From assembly GCF_030272615.1 (NCBI RefSeq), contig NC_081405.1, positions 575,407,752 through 575,471,751 of the forward strand: DNA of 64,000 nucleotides, given 5' to 3'. The notes under the pieces were generated by a model. The model was not told where the DNA came from. It saw nothing but the letters and a program-made list of their open reading frames with translations, and did not search any database. This stretch comes from Cryptomeria japonica (lineage: Eukaryota; Streptophyta; Pinopsida; Cupressales; Cupressaceae). The position numbers and the translations under genes were made by a program. Positions 45,450 through 58,035 of the stretch are shown here, piece after piece. Position 1 is the stretch's first letter. Each line of letters starts with the position of its first letter.

Positions 45450-46632
45450 TGTTACTACTTATCAAGTTGCCATTAGTTTTATGTTCAAAGTTATTCTATA
45501 TACTCTAGTTGGTTATCTCTACCGAGATATTCAGTCGGTATGCACAGTCTAGTCAGTTATTGAAGAAAGTAGTCTCAGAGCACAGTATGCACCAAGCTAT
45601 CTACTGAGTATCATTCCATGTCTACCGAGCAGCAAAGATGACACACCAAGTTGATATACACCGAGTGAAATGTGTTACCAAATTCATTGAACCTGGACTT
45701 ACATATGAAAATGTGTTACAAGATCGAGGAACATCTAACCGTTATCACATTGGAAATTGCACTTTAAGATTATGTATGATTTTGAGGTCATCTAACCAAT
45801 GAAATATTTTGCATGGTTATTCATTTCATAAAACATGTTTGTAAGATCGAAGCAATGAAAGGATCATCGTCATAAGAGATCTATTTATACAACATGGATT
45901 AAGATAAAAAATATACAAGTAGCATGACATAAAGGAAGAGATAGAGATATATGAAGAAAGACATGTGAAAGCACTAAGTGTTATTACTGTTACAGAGACA
46001 CAGAGGTCACCGAGAAGGATTTCAAAGAACAGTCAAAGAACAAAGTAAACAAAAGGGTTTACCAAGTTACTATATGGGTTACAGAGGTATGCTATAAGCA
46101 AGGTAATCTATTCTAAGCACATAGAATCTGCTATAACATTCCAGATGTAAAGTTGTAGATATTTGATTTATTGTAATATTTTGAAGTTGTAAGAGAAATC
46201 TTTAACAGGGTAAAAGACTCTAATCAAGTCTATAAAATGTAAAGCCTCTAACTAGGTGCAACATTTTGATTAAGTGTTGTAAAATCCTTTAGCAAGGTAG
46301 ATCTAATAGATCTTGTTACTCCTAATAGGGTAAGCTATCAGAAATAGCTAAACATGTAGCTCTACTGAGCACTCTTTATTATTGCAGTAGTGAAGTTGTG
46401 GGTGCCATCCCCACTGTAGTTTTTCTCTCTAACCAATAGTTTCTGCGTAACCAAAATATATGTGTTATGGAGTGAATCATGTATGATTGTTACCTATTTG
46501 TTTTAGCTTTATATTATGTTACTGTAGTATTCAGTTTATGCATAAAAGTAAAGTTATTATTGAAGAAAAGTTTTGAAGTACTGATTCACCCCTCCCCTCT
46601 TAGTACATTAGCTTTCCATATTGGGCATAACA
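45450..46632 (+). repeat. Element B 5' LTR
   Basis: 1183 bp, TGTTACTAC...GGGCATAACA. A TATA-like word (ctatttatac, near 45888) could drive transcription. R/U5 carries CCTCTAACTAGGT-like repeats (46190-46330) and a stem-loop. Confidence 0.92.
46578..46606 (+). promoter_or_regulatory. U5 stem-loop of element B LTR (second copy 53465-53493)
   Basis: GTACTGA pairs with TTAGTAC (one G-T pair) around TTCACCCCTCCCC. Same position as the hairpins in A, D and E. Confidence 0.65.
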
Positions 46633-46634
46633 AT

Positions 46635-46646
46635 TGGTATGAGAGC
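46635..46646 (+). other. Element B primer-binding site
   Basis: TGGTATGAGAGC, the initiator-Met site with one mismatch, two bases after the LTR. Confidence 0.88.
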
Positions 46647-46694
46647 TTGAATCTTTGAAAAGGGTTTAACTGCCTAAAGAGAAATATCTTATCA

Positions 46695-48044
46695 ATGGAA
46701 GGCTATAAACAATCTCAAAGGATTGTGTATCTGCAAGAAGAGATGAATCATGCTAATCAAGTGATTGCAAACATGCAAAGGCAAATGCAAAAATCTCTGA
46801 AAGTGAGAAGAAGATTATCTGATGATTTGCAAGACTCTCAAGAGTTAGTGGAACAAATTGAGACATCATCTGAGAATAGTATATCTGAAGAAACTAAAGA
46901 AATGACTGAAGTATTGAGAGAAAAGAACAAAGCACTGGCTGATCAACTAAAAGCAATGAAAAGAGAACATGAACATTTCAGCACACAAATGACTGAAAAT
47001 CTTGAAGCATTGAGGATAGCCAAGGATAAAGTAAGAGATCTAGAAAGAGAGAAACAACAACTTGAAGTCTTAGTATCTGATAAGGATGATGAAATCACAA
47101 GGATGACTGGAATTCAACAAAACCTGTCAGATCAACTAGGTTATGCACATCATGAAGCAAATTTCAAAGATGATGAGAATCAAACATTAAAACTTGAAGT
47201 ATCAAGGTTGACCAATGAACTTGAAACAGAGAAGAAATCCAAAGAAACACTGAAGGAGAGTTATGAAGAATCAAAGATGTTGGATGAGCAACTGAATGCA
47301 AGAAGACCCAACAAAGATGCAGGACTCGGTTACAAAGCAAAAGACCCTACCAAGAAGGGAATTCATACTACCGAGAGAGGAGAATCATCAAAGCAAGCTG
47401 GAAACAAGAATAACATCAAAAGAAAGAAGCCTATTTGCAACTACTATGGAAATCAAGGTCACACTCCCAACATGTGCGAAATCAGAAAAGGTAAGCAACC
47501 GAATGTCACTAAGTCCAAAGGTTATTACAATTGCAATAAATATGGTCACACCTCTAATCAATGTAGGACAAAGTCTATTAACAATTATGAGAAGGCAAAA
47601 TTCAAAGGGTTTTGTAAAAACTGCAATAGATATGGACATAGTACCGAGAAGTGTTGGCTCAAGAAAAAGAACTATATGTGGTATGCACACCGAGAAAATT
47701 CTAGAGGTTACCAAGCTCACACAGATCCTTACCGATAGTATTTTGTAGTACCATGGGATTACAATACAAGGATATGGTGTGAATGTTGTGGAAGATATGG
47801 ACATATAAGTGCCAACTGTTTTATAAGGTTTGGGATGAACAACCGAAGATCATGGAGAAATCCTAGCATGGCATGTTTTCATTGTCGCAAAGCTGGACAC
47901 TTGGCTGGAGATTGTAGAGATCAACCTAGAAAAGACACTGAAGAAATAAAAGACAAATTAAAGCTGATTTGGAAAAAGAAGGAAATTGTGTCAAATGAAG
48001 AAAGCACCTTACCTACCAAGTTAGGTGCACCTATTCCAAATTAA
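46695..48044 (+). pseudogene. Element B ORF1: coiled-coil Gag-like protein with five zinc knuckles
   Basis: One frame of about 449 codons with a single TAG at 47736. Residues 1-200 are a long Glu/Lys-rich coiled coil. LDEQLNARRPNKDAGLGY follows and matches the signature before the zinc finger in SIRE-type Gag. Zinc boxes: CNYYGNQGHTPNMC (second Cys lost), YYNCNKYGHTSNQC (first lost), CKNCNRYGHSTEKC, CECCGRYGHISANC and CFHCRKAGHLAGDC. No capsid domain precedes the coiled coil. It has the same architecture as element A ORF1, with one more zinc box. Confidence 0.82.
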
Positions 48045-48564
48045 TCAGTAAAGGTATGAAGGGACTGCATTCTCTCAAGGTTAAATCTTAATAGTTCCTA
48101 TTTTATTATGTACTTAATTCAAATCTGCATAATTAAGATTTATTATTAGGTTTGAAATTGTATCAAAAGTCTTTTGAAGCACTATACAGGAAACTTGTCA
48201 AGTCGGTGTATATAGGAAACCTATCTAGTCGGTGAATGAAGGAAGTTTGGTTACTCGGTTAAAGCAAAAAAAGGAAAGAAAGTTAAGTGGAACCGAGTGC
48301 ATTTAATGTTTTTGACCTAACCCGCACAAAGCTCGATAAGGCATATTATGTACTTAAAAGCATTTTCGTGGTCATTTTTACTTACCAAGTTTTCAAGAGA
48401 GCAGAGCAAAGCGAATCTAAGGCAATCAAACCTCCTACAAAATCTCAATGCATTGTTAAGCTGGTTTACCAATCTTATCAAGGTGCTATTATCTACTAAG
48501 TATAAAGCGTCTGTCGTTTGAAAATCCTGAAACCCTAAGGATTCTTTGTTAGCTTTTATTTGAA
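48045..48564 (+). promoter_or_regulatory. Element B inter-ORF spacer
   Basis: 520 bp without coding sequence. TTAAAAGCATTTTC at 48354 lies about 210 bp before the ORF2 ATG and recalls TATAAAAGCATATTTC in element A. Possible internal promoter; weak evidence. Confidence 0.35.
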
Positions 48565-51500
48565 ATGGCATCTAAGATCCAAGATCCCATCATTTTTAAG
48601 AATGTAGAGAAGCCCTCACTAAAATACTCTTTGACTCCCAAAGTTGCATTTGAACCGGATGACAAAACCACTTTTACACTCATCCCGAATAGAGTGTTAT
48701 TAGTCGAGGATGTGAGATTCTTCACCAAATGTCATGTTGAAGAACTCGGTCATGTTGAAATCAAAGACACCTATGATGAGATGTGTACCGATGATAAATT
48801 AAATAGCAAGTATGAGCACATTAAGATCAAGGGATTAATTGAAGCCCTAACCTATCCCCGTGTGTACAAACCCCAGTGGGTCAAGTTTGTTCTAAGCAGA
48901 GGTCATGATGATTTCATGTGGTTAGAAGAGAAATCATTTAAGATTACCAAGGAAATCATTCATCTGATTACCGGTTACCCTATTTATGATCATGCTCGAG
49001 CCTAAAAGATGATATCACAGAAGGAATTGATCAGTTTAACTGGAGTGGAATCAGATTGCAAAGGATTGAAATTGAACAATGTCATAGATGAAGAACTAAA
49101 ATTTTCCATTAGAGTAATAGGTTACTGTTTCTTCCAATCAGCAAGGGAAAACAGTGTACCCTGTCCAGCAGTAGACCTAGCATACAAAATTGTGAAAAAG
49201 GGAATGAAAATTGATCTATGTGAGGTGTTGCTGAAAAACTTGTTTGAGAATCTGAACACCATCAGGAAGCTGAAGAAGAACAACTAGGCTAATACACTAA
49301 AGCTTGGATCATTACTTGTATGCATGTTTTTCTATTTTGAAAAATTCTTTCCATCAGTCGGTAAAGTTGTTTGGGAACTACACCGACCAATCACCCATCA
49401 GATCAATGACTTCATTAAGAAGCTAGGAGATAATTTCAATGATATTATGGATGAATAATTCAGTAAGTTCCAAGAGAAAATGCATAACAGGTATCGAATT
49501 CCACCCCACCTAGTGGAGAAATACAAAAATGACATATGTTTTGAAGTAGACACTGATTACTGTTATGTGAATGCTATGGAACCAAGAACTCAATCTTTGT
49601 CACCTATGGGTTACGAAATTGATTTTGACATCATACAACAGCAAATTGATGCATTTCTCATATTATCAAGGCATGCTACTGAGCTGAGGTATGGAACCTA
49701 TGAAGAGGTGAAGGAAAAAGTAAAGATGAGCATTGTAGTACCCAAAGCTACAAGAAAGGCAACAAAGATGATAAAGGAATTATCGAAGAAATTTAGAGAA
49801 GATTCTTCCTCCACACCTGTCAAAGGCACTATAACCATTACCGAAGAGGAATCTGAAGCCCAAGAGGCAGCTATAACACTGAGCACTGAATTGCCTAAGG
49901 GTAAAGTGTTGAAGAGAAAGAAACAGGACACATCAAAGGCCTCACCGAGTCCACCTCCAAAGTGACCTAACACTAGAGCATCTGCAGCTTCAGCGAGTAA
50001 GAAAACAAAGAGTTTTACTATTTCCAAGGTAACAAAGACCTACAAGAAATCTACTCGGAGACTCATTTTGGCAAAATAGTCTAGTGATACCGAATCAGAG
50101 GATGCAAGCAAATTTCAGATTGTCAAGAGCAAGAAGGTAAATGTACATAGTGTTGAAAATTTTTGTGCTAATCTAAAAGAATATGGTGGATTTGGAGGAT
50201 TCAGATATGTAAAGTATGAAACCAGAAATAATGATGAGAAGAGACAAATTGAAGAAGTTGTCATCTACACACTTCTAAAATTCTGGTTGGCTACATTGGA
50301 ACTATCTAAGTCACTTCCAAATGAACTTTATTTGCATATTGATAATAGATGGAAGTATGTAATGGACTCAAAGAAACAAATCAGAGAAAGAAGTCTGGTT
50401 CATCTCTTTCCTGACATGTTAGTAGCTGAAATAAAAGAACATCTAACAACCTACAACTCAAAGTTTCTTGTCAAACAGAGAGCCTTAAAACTGATGAATG
50501 GGCTATATATTAAAGTGGAAAATGAGACAAAAGCAAAGTGGTAGGAAATCTTTAAAATCAACGATGCTGGTGAGCAAGCTACAGTTGAAATTGTTGATGT
50601 CACCGAGCAAGATCCTGATGTTACCGAGCAAGACCCTACTGACACCATTCAAATAGATGAAGATGTCATGGATACAGAGGCACTAGAACAGGAAATGGTA
50701 GAAGGCAATGCATATGCAAAAATTGTATCTAGTGAATCAGTCTTGGAACAAGTTCAGCCTTATCCACCGGTCAAACAACCTATCTCAACCGAAACCTCTC
50801 AGGATATGGATCAAGGCACTAAAGGTCACAAGTCTATAATAGGAGAAGGTACTACTCAAGAACAGACATCTCAAGCACCTTCTAGCATTGAAAATGTTGT
50901 AACTAAGACACCGAGTACCAAGACACCAAAGGACACTACAGAGGCTAAAGAAACTGACCAAAGTGTTGCCTCTACCAAGCAACCTACCGAGGGTCATCAA
51001 GCCTCACAAGCCATTGTCTTAGTTCCATCGGTGAAAGGTAAAGAAAAGAAGATGAAAAAGCATAGTTTTAAAGTTGATTTGTCAAAACCAATAGTGTTGC
51101 CCAATATAGACATATCAAAACTAAAGGGGCAAGCACTCATTGATTTCAGTGAACTATGCAAAGCAAAGGACAAACAAGAGAAGCAAATGGCTATCCAAAA
51201 GAAAAATAAAGTACTTTAGAAGGTGAAAGAACTCTTAATAGATATGCTACTTGAAGCTACAGTGTCAACAGATGTAGCCATCCACATTCAACTGGGTGAA
51301 CTCCTAACAAAGATAGAGACATCTGAAGTAGATGCATCAGAATATTTGAGCAAGCTAAAAGACAAGGAGCTCACTACAAAAATGATAGAAGAGGTACAAA
51401 AAGCTATAGCTATTGGCAAAGTTAAACTTGTCAAATTTATTGCTGAGTTGACTCCTCAACTCAAGCACATTCTTTATTTATTTCAGAAACTCTACACATT

Positions 51501-51927
51501 TTCTTTATTCATTAAAGATATCAAGAATAAAATAGAAGCAATTGAGAAAGAGATCACCGATCTCTCAAATAAGTTGACCACAGAGCCAAATTCAGTTCAA
51601 AATTTTTATACAAAGCTATAATAGCTCATGGCTCAATAGTTGGACCTAAGAAATGAAGAACACAAGATCAGGATGGATATAATGACACTTCAAACATTAT
51701 TCCTTCCTCATCTTTCATTCGTCCAAGAACTGATCAACCGAGCCACCTCCTTATCTACTGCACAAGAGGGAAGCACTCTAGATGGATTAATATCATTATT
51801 GGCTGATATTCAAGCACATAATTATTTAATGGACAGTGTAAAGATTGCACTCTCTGTCGCTCTCACCGAAGCCCAGAACAAGTACAAATCCATTTTTGAG
51901 CAATTAACACCCCCGAATTGTAATTAA
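48565..51927 (+). pseudogene. Element B ORF2: unknown retroelement protein of about 1120 codons
   Basis: All pieces from ATG 48565 to TAA 51925 lie in one frame, broken only by ten point stops (TAG at 49285, 50077, 50542, 51217, 51622, 51637; TAA at 49003, 49456, 51619; TGA at 49963). Residues 1-360 are the conserved part: LSRGHDDFMWLEE, IRVIGYCFFQSAREN, CMFFYFEKFFPSVG, KNDICFEV and PMGYEIDFD match element A in the same order. A Lys/Ser-rich linker, a DNRWKYVMDSKKQIRE block shared with A, a Thr/Gln/Glu-rich low-complexity part (50560-51030) and a C-terminal helical region ending YKSIFEQLTP follow. No catalytic motif recognised. Confidence 0.75.
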
Positions 51928-52319
51928 GTTTTGATATTTTTCAAAAAGGGGGAGTGATATAGTATTAGAGGAATGATAGAGGAGTGATATAGTATTCAAA
52001 GCATCAAAGTATAATATCAAATAATGGGAGTATAGTATACAGGGGGAGTATACCGAGCCAAGTGAGCAGAGTATCCAAGAGCAGTGAATTGAGCAGTGAA
52101 TAGAACAATAAGCAAAGAACAAGTGCAACACATGGAACATTGATCACCGAGCATGCAAAATCAGAGTTTTGTACAGTATATCGATAGGGGGAGTATATCT
52201 GGATATATTATTTCATTGACTATTGTATATAATGTCAGTATAGTCAAATTTTGTAAGTATATAGATTATTGAGTTATAACTTTGAAAGTAGTTTTTGTCA
52301 AACATCTCAACTAATGTCA
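51928..52319 (+). other. Element B 3' untranslated stretch
   Basis: Contains repeated aggggga runs (51946, 52038, 52186) that look like secondary or decayed polypurine tracts. No coding sequence. Confidence 0.55.
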
Positions 52320-52331
52320 AAAGGGGAGATT
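52320..52331 (+). other. Element B polypurine tract
   Basis: Aaaaggggagat immediately before the 3' LTR, one G shorter than in A, D and E. Confidence 0.85.
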
Positions 52332-53519
52332 GTTACTACTTATCAAGTTGCTATTAGTTTTATGTTCAAAGTTATTCTATATACTCTAGTCGGTTATCTC
52401 TACCGAGATATTTAGTTGGTATGCACAGTCTAGTCGGTTATTGAAGAAAGTAGTCTCAGAGTGTAGTATGCACCAAGTTGTCTACCGAGTATCATTCCAT
52501 GTCTACTGAGTAGCAAAGATGACACACTAAGTTGATATACATAGAGTGAAACGTGTTACCAGATCCATTGAACCTAGACATACATATGAAAATGTGTTAC
52601 AAGATTGAGGAACATATAACCATTATCACATTGGAAATTGCACTTTAAGATTGTGTATGATTTTGAGGCCATCTAACCAGTAAGATATTTTGCATGGTTA
52701 TTCATTCGATAAAACATGTTTGTAAGATCAAAGAAATGAAAGGATCACTGTCATAAGAGATCTATTTATACAACATGGATTAAGATCAGAAATATACAAG
52801 TAGCATGACAGAAAGGAAGAGATAGAGATATATGAAGCAATACATGTGAAAGCATTAAGTGTTATGACTGTTACAGAGACACAGAGGTCATCAAGAAGGA
52901 TTTTAGAGAACAATCAAAGAACAGAGTAAATAAAAGGGTTTACCAAGTTACTATATGGGTTACCAAGGTATGCTATAAGCAAGGTAATCTATTCTGAGCA
53001 CATAGAATCTGTTATAACATTCCAGATGTAAAGTTGCAGATATTTGTAATGATTTATTGTAATATTTTGAAGTTGTAAGAGAAACCTTTAACAGGGTAAA
53101 AGACTCTAATCAAGTCTATAAATTGTAAAGCCTCTAACTAGGTGCAACATTTTGATTAAGTGTTGTAAAATCCTTTAGCAAGGTGGATCTAATAGATTTT
53201 GTTACTCCTATCAGGGTAAGCTATCAGAAATAGCTAAACATGTAGCTCTAACCGAGCACTCTTTATTATTGCAGTAGTGAAGTTGTGGGTGCCATCCCCA
53301 TCGCAGTTTTTCCCTCTAACCAAGAGTTTCTGCATAACCAAAATATATGTTTTATGGAGTGAATCATGTATGATTGTTATCTATTTGTTTTAGCTTTATA
53401 TTATGTTACTACAGTATTCGGTTTATGCATAACAGTAAAGTTATTATTGAAGAAAATTTTTGAAGTACTGATTCACCCCTCCCCTCTTAGTACATTAGCT
53501 TTCCATATTGGGCCTAAAA
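52332..53519 (+). repeat. Element B 3' LTR
   Basis: Starts TGTTACTAC; 1188 bp; the terminal bases read taaaa instead of taaca in the 5' LTR. Followed by the GAGCC target copy at 53520-53524. Confidence 0.92.
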
Positions 53520-54535
53520 GAGCCTTGTCCAGTTAAAGACTAATATAATAGGTTCTGTTAGGAACCGATCCTATTAGGGATCACCTGGTTAAGGGATGGC
53601 TAGAATACCCTATTACGGGTTAATCCCTGTTAAAGGTTACCTTGTTAGAGGATTTCAAGAACTCAATGGTTTTGAGTCACCCAGTTAAAGGATTTACAAC
53701 AAGTCGGTTAAGGCTACCCCGTTAAGGGATTTTCCAACTATTGAGGTGGTTAGAGATCAACAAGTATTACAATGATCTGGTAACATCACTTAATGCCAAT
53801 GCAGATCTGCTTAAGCTCCTCTTCACCTTCTGCACTTACACTCTACAGGTATCACTTCTCTCCTCTAGTCTAGCAAGAATCACGTATCTCTTCTCTTGGA
53901 TACACACACACAACTTTAGCCAACAACCTCAAAAAGAGACACAACATTGACCTTATAGGAAAATAGATAGGTTGGTAGCATAAACCCTAAACTCTAAATT
54001 TGTTAGGTTAAGGAATTCAAACATTTCAATCCTGACCATTGAGCACACTGCATTAGATGCAAGAGTCTTGATACAATCTCAAGACATTCTCCATTCTCCA
54101 TTTTCCACCAATTTCATGGTAGCTGATAACCCATCACACATTATCACCATTTACAGACTTCACACATTCCCATGGTAGATACAAACAATCTCCTTCATGC
54201 AAGATCCTTCACGCACACAAGGCTTTTGTGGCAACATGATCTATTCTTTGTTATCATGCTAACTCATCACACATAATCACCAGTTGAGCCACACAGGCTT
54301 GAATCACTTCAACCAGAAACCCTAAAGTTGAGACTACCAATCAGTAGTCATACAACGCTTCCATGTGCCAGTTCCCATAACCATATGTCGGTTCACCTTG
54401 AACAAACACACTGCTTCACTTTGGCACAAATTCCAATTCACAATATTATACCAGTTCTCTTCTCTTCATCATATTGACATCAATGACAACACACAATGTC
54501 ATTATGTCCTCATACCAGTTCACATAATGCTAACA
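53520..54535 (-). repeat. Element D left (3') LTR, inner part (with GAGCC copy)
   Basis: Resumes the D LTR after element B and matches 59357-60313 except for a gap of some 45 bp near 53757. It holds repeated GTTAAgGG/CCTTGTTAGAGG words (53565-53735) and ends in CTAACA. Confidence 0.9.
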
Positions 54536-54549
54536 ATCTCCCCCTTTGG
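54536..54549 (-). other. Element D polypurine tract
   Basis: Plus strand atctccccctttgg; on the element strand CCAAAGGGGGAGAT, identical with that of element A. Confidence 0.88.
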
Positions 54550-54779
54550 CATTGATGGCAATATATAAAGATATCTCTCTGCTTCACATCTTCTCCCCCA
54601 ATTTCTTCAGATATCTTCTCCGCTTCACATCTTCTCCCCCTTTGACAACAATCCCAAAGTGGAGGCACAAGCTGCCCTGTTCCACTATGCTGCTCCCCTC
54701 TGAGGAGTAGCATCCTTCGACACATCAATCCAAAAAAAAATTGACTATGCAATACCTGACTAATGTGGAGCATATGCTT

Positions 54780-55343
54780 TTAGTTTACCTCCTGAAGGGG
54801 AAACACCCCTAATTCACCTCTTAAGTACATAAATTTAGCCTTTGGGAGAGGCTTGGTGAATATGTCTTCTAACTGCTCCTTACTGGAAACATGTTCTAGT
54901 GCAATCTCTTTGTTCTGAACCTTTTCCCTCAAGAAGTGATACTGAAGCTCAAAGTGCTTGGTTCTAGAATGTAAAACCCGATTCTTAGAGATATTAATTG
55001 CACTAGTATTGTCATAAAATATACTTATCGGTTCAGATACAGAAACTTTGAAGCCATTTAATACATGCTTCATCCAAATTGTTTGAGTGCAATTCATGAA
55101 AGCTACAACATACTATGCTTCCGCTATAGACTCAGAGATACAACTCTACTTCTTACTCATCCATGAGACCAGTCTACCACCGAGAAAGAATGTACCACCG
55201 GTTGTGCTTTTCTGGTCATCTACATTACTTGCCCAATCAACATCTGTGTATAGTTTTAAGTTGAAATCCTTGCTATATGGATACCACAATCCATAATCAA
55301 TAGTTCCCTTCATATACCTAAGAATCCACTTGACTGCAACCAA
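54780..55343 (-). pseudogene. Element D RNase H
   Basis: ILRYMKGTIDYGLWYP, YTDVDWASNVDDQKSTTGG (first Asp), FYDNTSAINISKN and SRTKHFELQYHFLREKV, then DIFTKPLPKAKF, are the standard copia RNase H blocks. Two stops interrupt between 55146 and 55097. Same frame as the RT. Confidence 0.92.
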
Positions 55344-55442
55344 GTGGGATTCTCTTTGGCTTTTCTAGAACCTTGCAGTAATGCCAACTGCATGTGCAAT
55401 ATCTGGTCTGCTATGCACTACATAATGCAACTTACCAATCAT

Positions 55443-56264
55443 TTATCGGTATTCCTTCTCATCAACCAATACCGAGTCATCCTCTTTGGATAGTTTGTAA
55501 CCGGTCACCATCGGTGTACCAACAAGTTTGCTATCTTCCATGCCAAAGGTCTCCAACACCTCTTTGACATACTTGGACTGAGTGATAAAGATTCCATCTT
55601 TCATTTGCTGGATTTGCAGTCCAATGAAGAATTTAATCTCCCCTATGAGTGACATCTAAAACTCTTTCTTCATCTCATCTGCAAACTCATGACTCATCTT
55701 GTCATCTCCACCAAAGATAATATCATCAACAAATACCTCACAGATCAGGATCTTATCTCCTTCAGACTTCAAGTAGATATTGCTATCTTCACTTGTTCTC
55801 TCAATTCCAATCTTCACAAGATGGGAATGGAGACGTTCATACCAAGCTCTAGAGGCCTGCTTTAGACCATATAAGGCTTTATGTAGCCTACATACCATGT
55901 CACTATCTTCAGATAGGGAACACCCATCTGGTTGCTCTATATACACCTCCCCTTCAAGTACACCATTTATTAATGCAGATTTCACATTCATTTGATATAC
56001 TTTGAAACCTTTAAAAGCTTCATATGCAAGAAGCATACAAACTCCTTCCAATCTGGCTACAAGAGAAAAGGCTTCTCCATAGTCCTCTCCTTCTTCTTGG
56101 GCATATCCTTTGCACACCAATCTATCTTTATTCCTAATCATTGTGCTATCCTCATTCAACTTATTTATGAAAACCCATTTGTTACCAATGACATTTTTAT
56201 GCTTCGGTCTGGGTACCAAAGACCATGTACCATTTTTCTCTATCTGGTCAAGTTCCTCTTCCAT
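55443..56264 (-). pseudogene. Element D reverse transcriptase
   Basis: WSLVPRPKHKNVIGNKWVF, RLVCKGYAQEEGEDYGEAFS, QMNVKSALINGVL, ALYGLKQASRAWYERL, VFVDDIIFGG and IKFFIGLQIQQ follow in the copia order. The first catalytic Asp (normally QMDVKSAFLNG) is Asn here, while the Asp pair of VDD is kept. A single TAG at about 55656 splits it. Confidence 0.93.
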
Positions 56265-56389
56265 TGCCTTGATCTAGTCTTCATCTTTATGTGCCTCTTT
56301 GAATGTTTTAGGCTCAAATTCAGAGATCATACATGAGTTTTCTCTGAATTTTCTTCTTGTAAGGATTCCTGCATCCTTATCTCTATGAT

Positions 56390-56620
56390 CTACTTAGGAT
56401 CATGATTCAGCTTGACATACCAAGGAATGGTCTTGATGGATTCCTCTTGCTTTTCTTCTTCATCCTCATCTCCATCAGTATCAGCATCTACATCTACCAC
56501 TGTAGCAACACTATTACTGGTACTTGGTTGACTAACAACAGGTTCATTTACCGCTTGCTTATTGCCAGTTTCCTCATTTTTCTCAGAGGTTTCATCACCT
56601 CTTACATTGATGCTTTCCAT
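56390..56620 (-). pseudogene. Element D acidic linker between integrase and RT
   Basis: Low-complexity Glu/Asp-rich segment (VDVDADTDGDEDEEEKQEES). Its end TIPWYVKLNHDPK borders the RT in many copia elements. It is in the frame of the integrase C-terminus, with a frameshift before the RT. Confidence 0.75.
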
Positions 56621-56626
56621 GATTCT

Positions 56627-57468
56627 CTAATTCCTATTATTGAAACACTTGAGAGCTTTTCTCTTGGTGGAATACCCTAGGAATATTCCCTCATCACATT
56701 TTGCATCAAATTTTCTCTGGTGTTCACTCCTCTTGATGTAACATTTGCTACCAAACACTCTAAAGTAGCTAACCACAAGTGTCTTACCAGTCCAATACTC
56801 ATAAGAATTTTTATCCTTACCTTTCTTGATAAGTACCTGGTTCATTGTGTAGACTGCAGTGCTCACCACTTCTCTCCAAAAGGTGTGGGCTACTTTCCTT
56901 GAATCGACATAGTTCTAGCTGCTTCAACCACAGTCCGGTTATTCCTCTCTACTAGGCCATTCTGCTATGGAGTCTAGGGGGAAGACAGTTGTCTCTTGAT
57001 GCCATGTTCTTCATAGTACTTGTTGAATTCACTAGAATTGAATTCCCCTCCTTGATCAGTTCTCAGGCACTTGATCCTTTTACAGCTTTCCTTCTCCACT
57101 AATGCTCTGAAAGATTTGAAATTTACAAAAGCTTTAGACTTATCTTTCAAGAATGTGACCCACATCATTCTTGAGAAGTCATCAGTGAGAATCATGGAGT
57201 ACCTATCACCCTGCACACTCCTAGTTTTCATAGGACCACACAAATCAGTATGCACAAGATCAAGCAAATTCTCAGCAGTGAAAGATTTACCTTTAAAGGT
57301 TGAGGAAGACATTTTCCCTAATTGACACTCTCTGCACAAGGTATTATCTAGTCTGCTTAGCACCGGCAACCCTCTAACTGCCTTGATCTTACTAGCCTTC
57401 ACAATGTTATCAAAGTTTACATGGCAGAGTCTCCTATGCCATATCCAGCTATCATCAAATTTAGCCAT
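56627..57468 (-). pseudogene. Element D integrase
   Basis: GAG-pre-integrase zinc part with WHRRLCHVNF and CRECQLGK; core with HTDLCGPM and RTDQGGEFNSSEF (two Asp); the Glu region near 56950 lies in broken frame. YWTGKTLVVSYFRVFGSKCY and GIFLGYSTKRKALKC form the C-terminal part in another frame (shift near 56970). Confidence 0.9.
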
Positions 57469-57516
57469 AAGACATGTACTTATATTTGCATTCAGGTGAA
57501 ATAGGTTACCTTTGGT

Positions 57517-58032
57517 CTACATGTCGGTGGCCACCAATTCACCATTCTTGAATTTCAGAGTGAGGCCACTGTCATTTAGTTGGGAAACACTTAGAAGATT
57601 GTGTCTGAGACCATCAACCCAATACACATTGTCAGCACTACTCTTTCCATTCAGAGAGATGGACCCTCTGCCTTTGACCATGCATGGTGCATCATTGCCA
57701 AAGCAAACTACACCACCATCATACTCTTCCAAGGATAGAAACTTGCTCTAGTCACCAGTCATATGGTGAGAACAACCACTGTCAATGATCCACTCATTGG
57801 AATTATCAAACCTGGAGACAAGAGCCTTCTTCTCTAACACATCTTCCTTGATAGCAACAAACACAATATCTTCATTTTCTTCATCCTTTGATTCCTCATG
57901 TGTTACACTTTTATCAACTGCCACAAAATAGTTTCTCCGGTTTCCTCCTTTTAATTTCTTGAACCTTTCTGGTTTGTCCTTTTTGTCGCCATTAGGATAG
58001 TTTACAGCAATATGTCCTATCTGGTTACACAA
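57517..58032 (-). pseudogene. Element D zinc knuckle remainder and protease
   Basis: The zinc knuckle starts right after a TGA at 58036-58038 that stands where its first Cys should be, and its last Cys is Tyr (LCNQIGHIAVNY). The protease active site WIIDSGCSHHMTGD is intact (57790), and GLRHNLLSVSQL is the usual following block. One stop separates the halves near 57745. Confidence 0.88.
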
Positions 58033-58035
58033 AAA

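Larger units (their letters stand above)
45450..53519 (+). mobile_element. Element B: complete non-autonomous LTR retrotransposon, 8070 bp
   Basis: LTRs 45450-46632 and 52332-53519, a primer site at 46635, a polypurine tract before 52332 and the GAGCC duplication define it. It encodes a Gag-like ORF1 and a long ORF2, both homologous in plan and sequence with element A, but no pol domain. It lies antisense to its host D, inside D's LTR, as A does in G. Confidence 0.93.
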
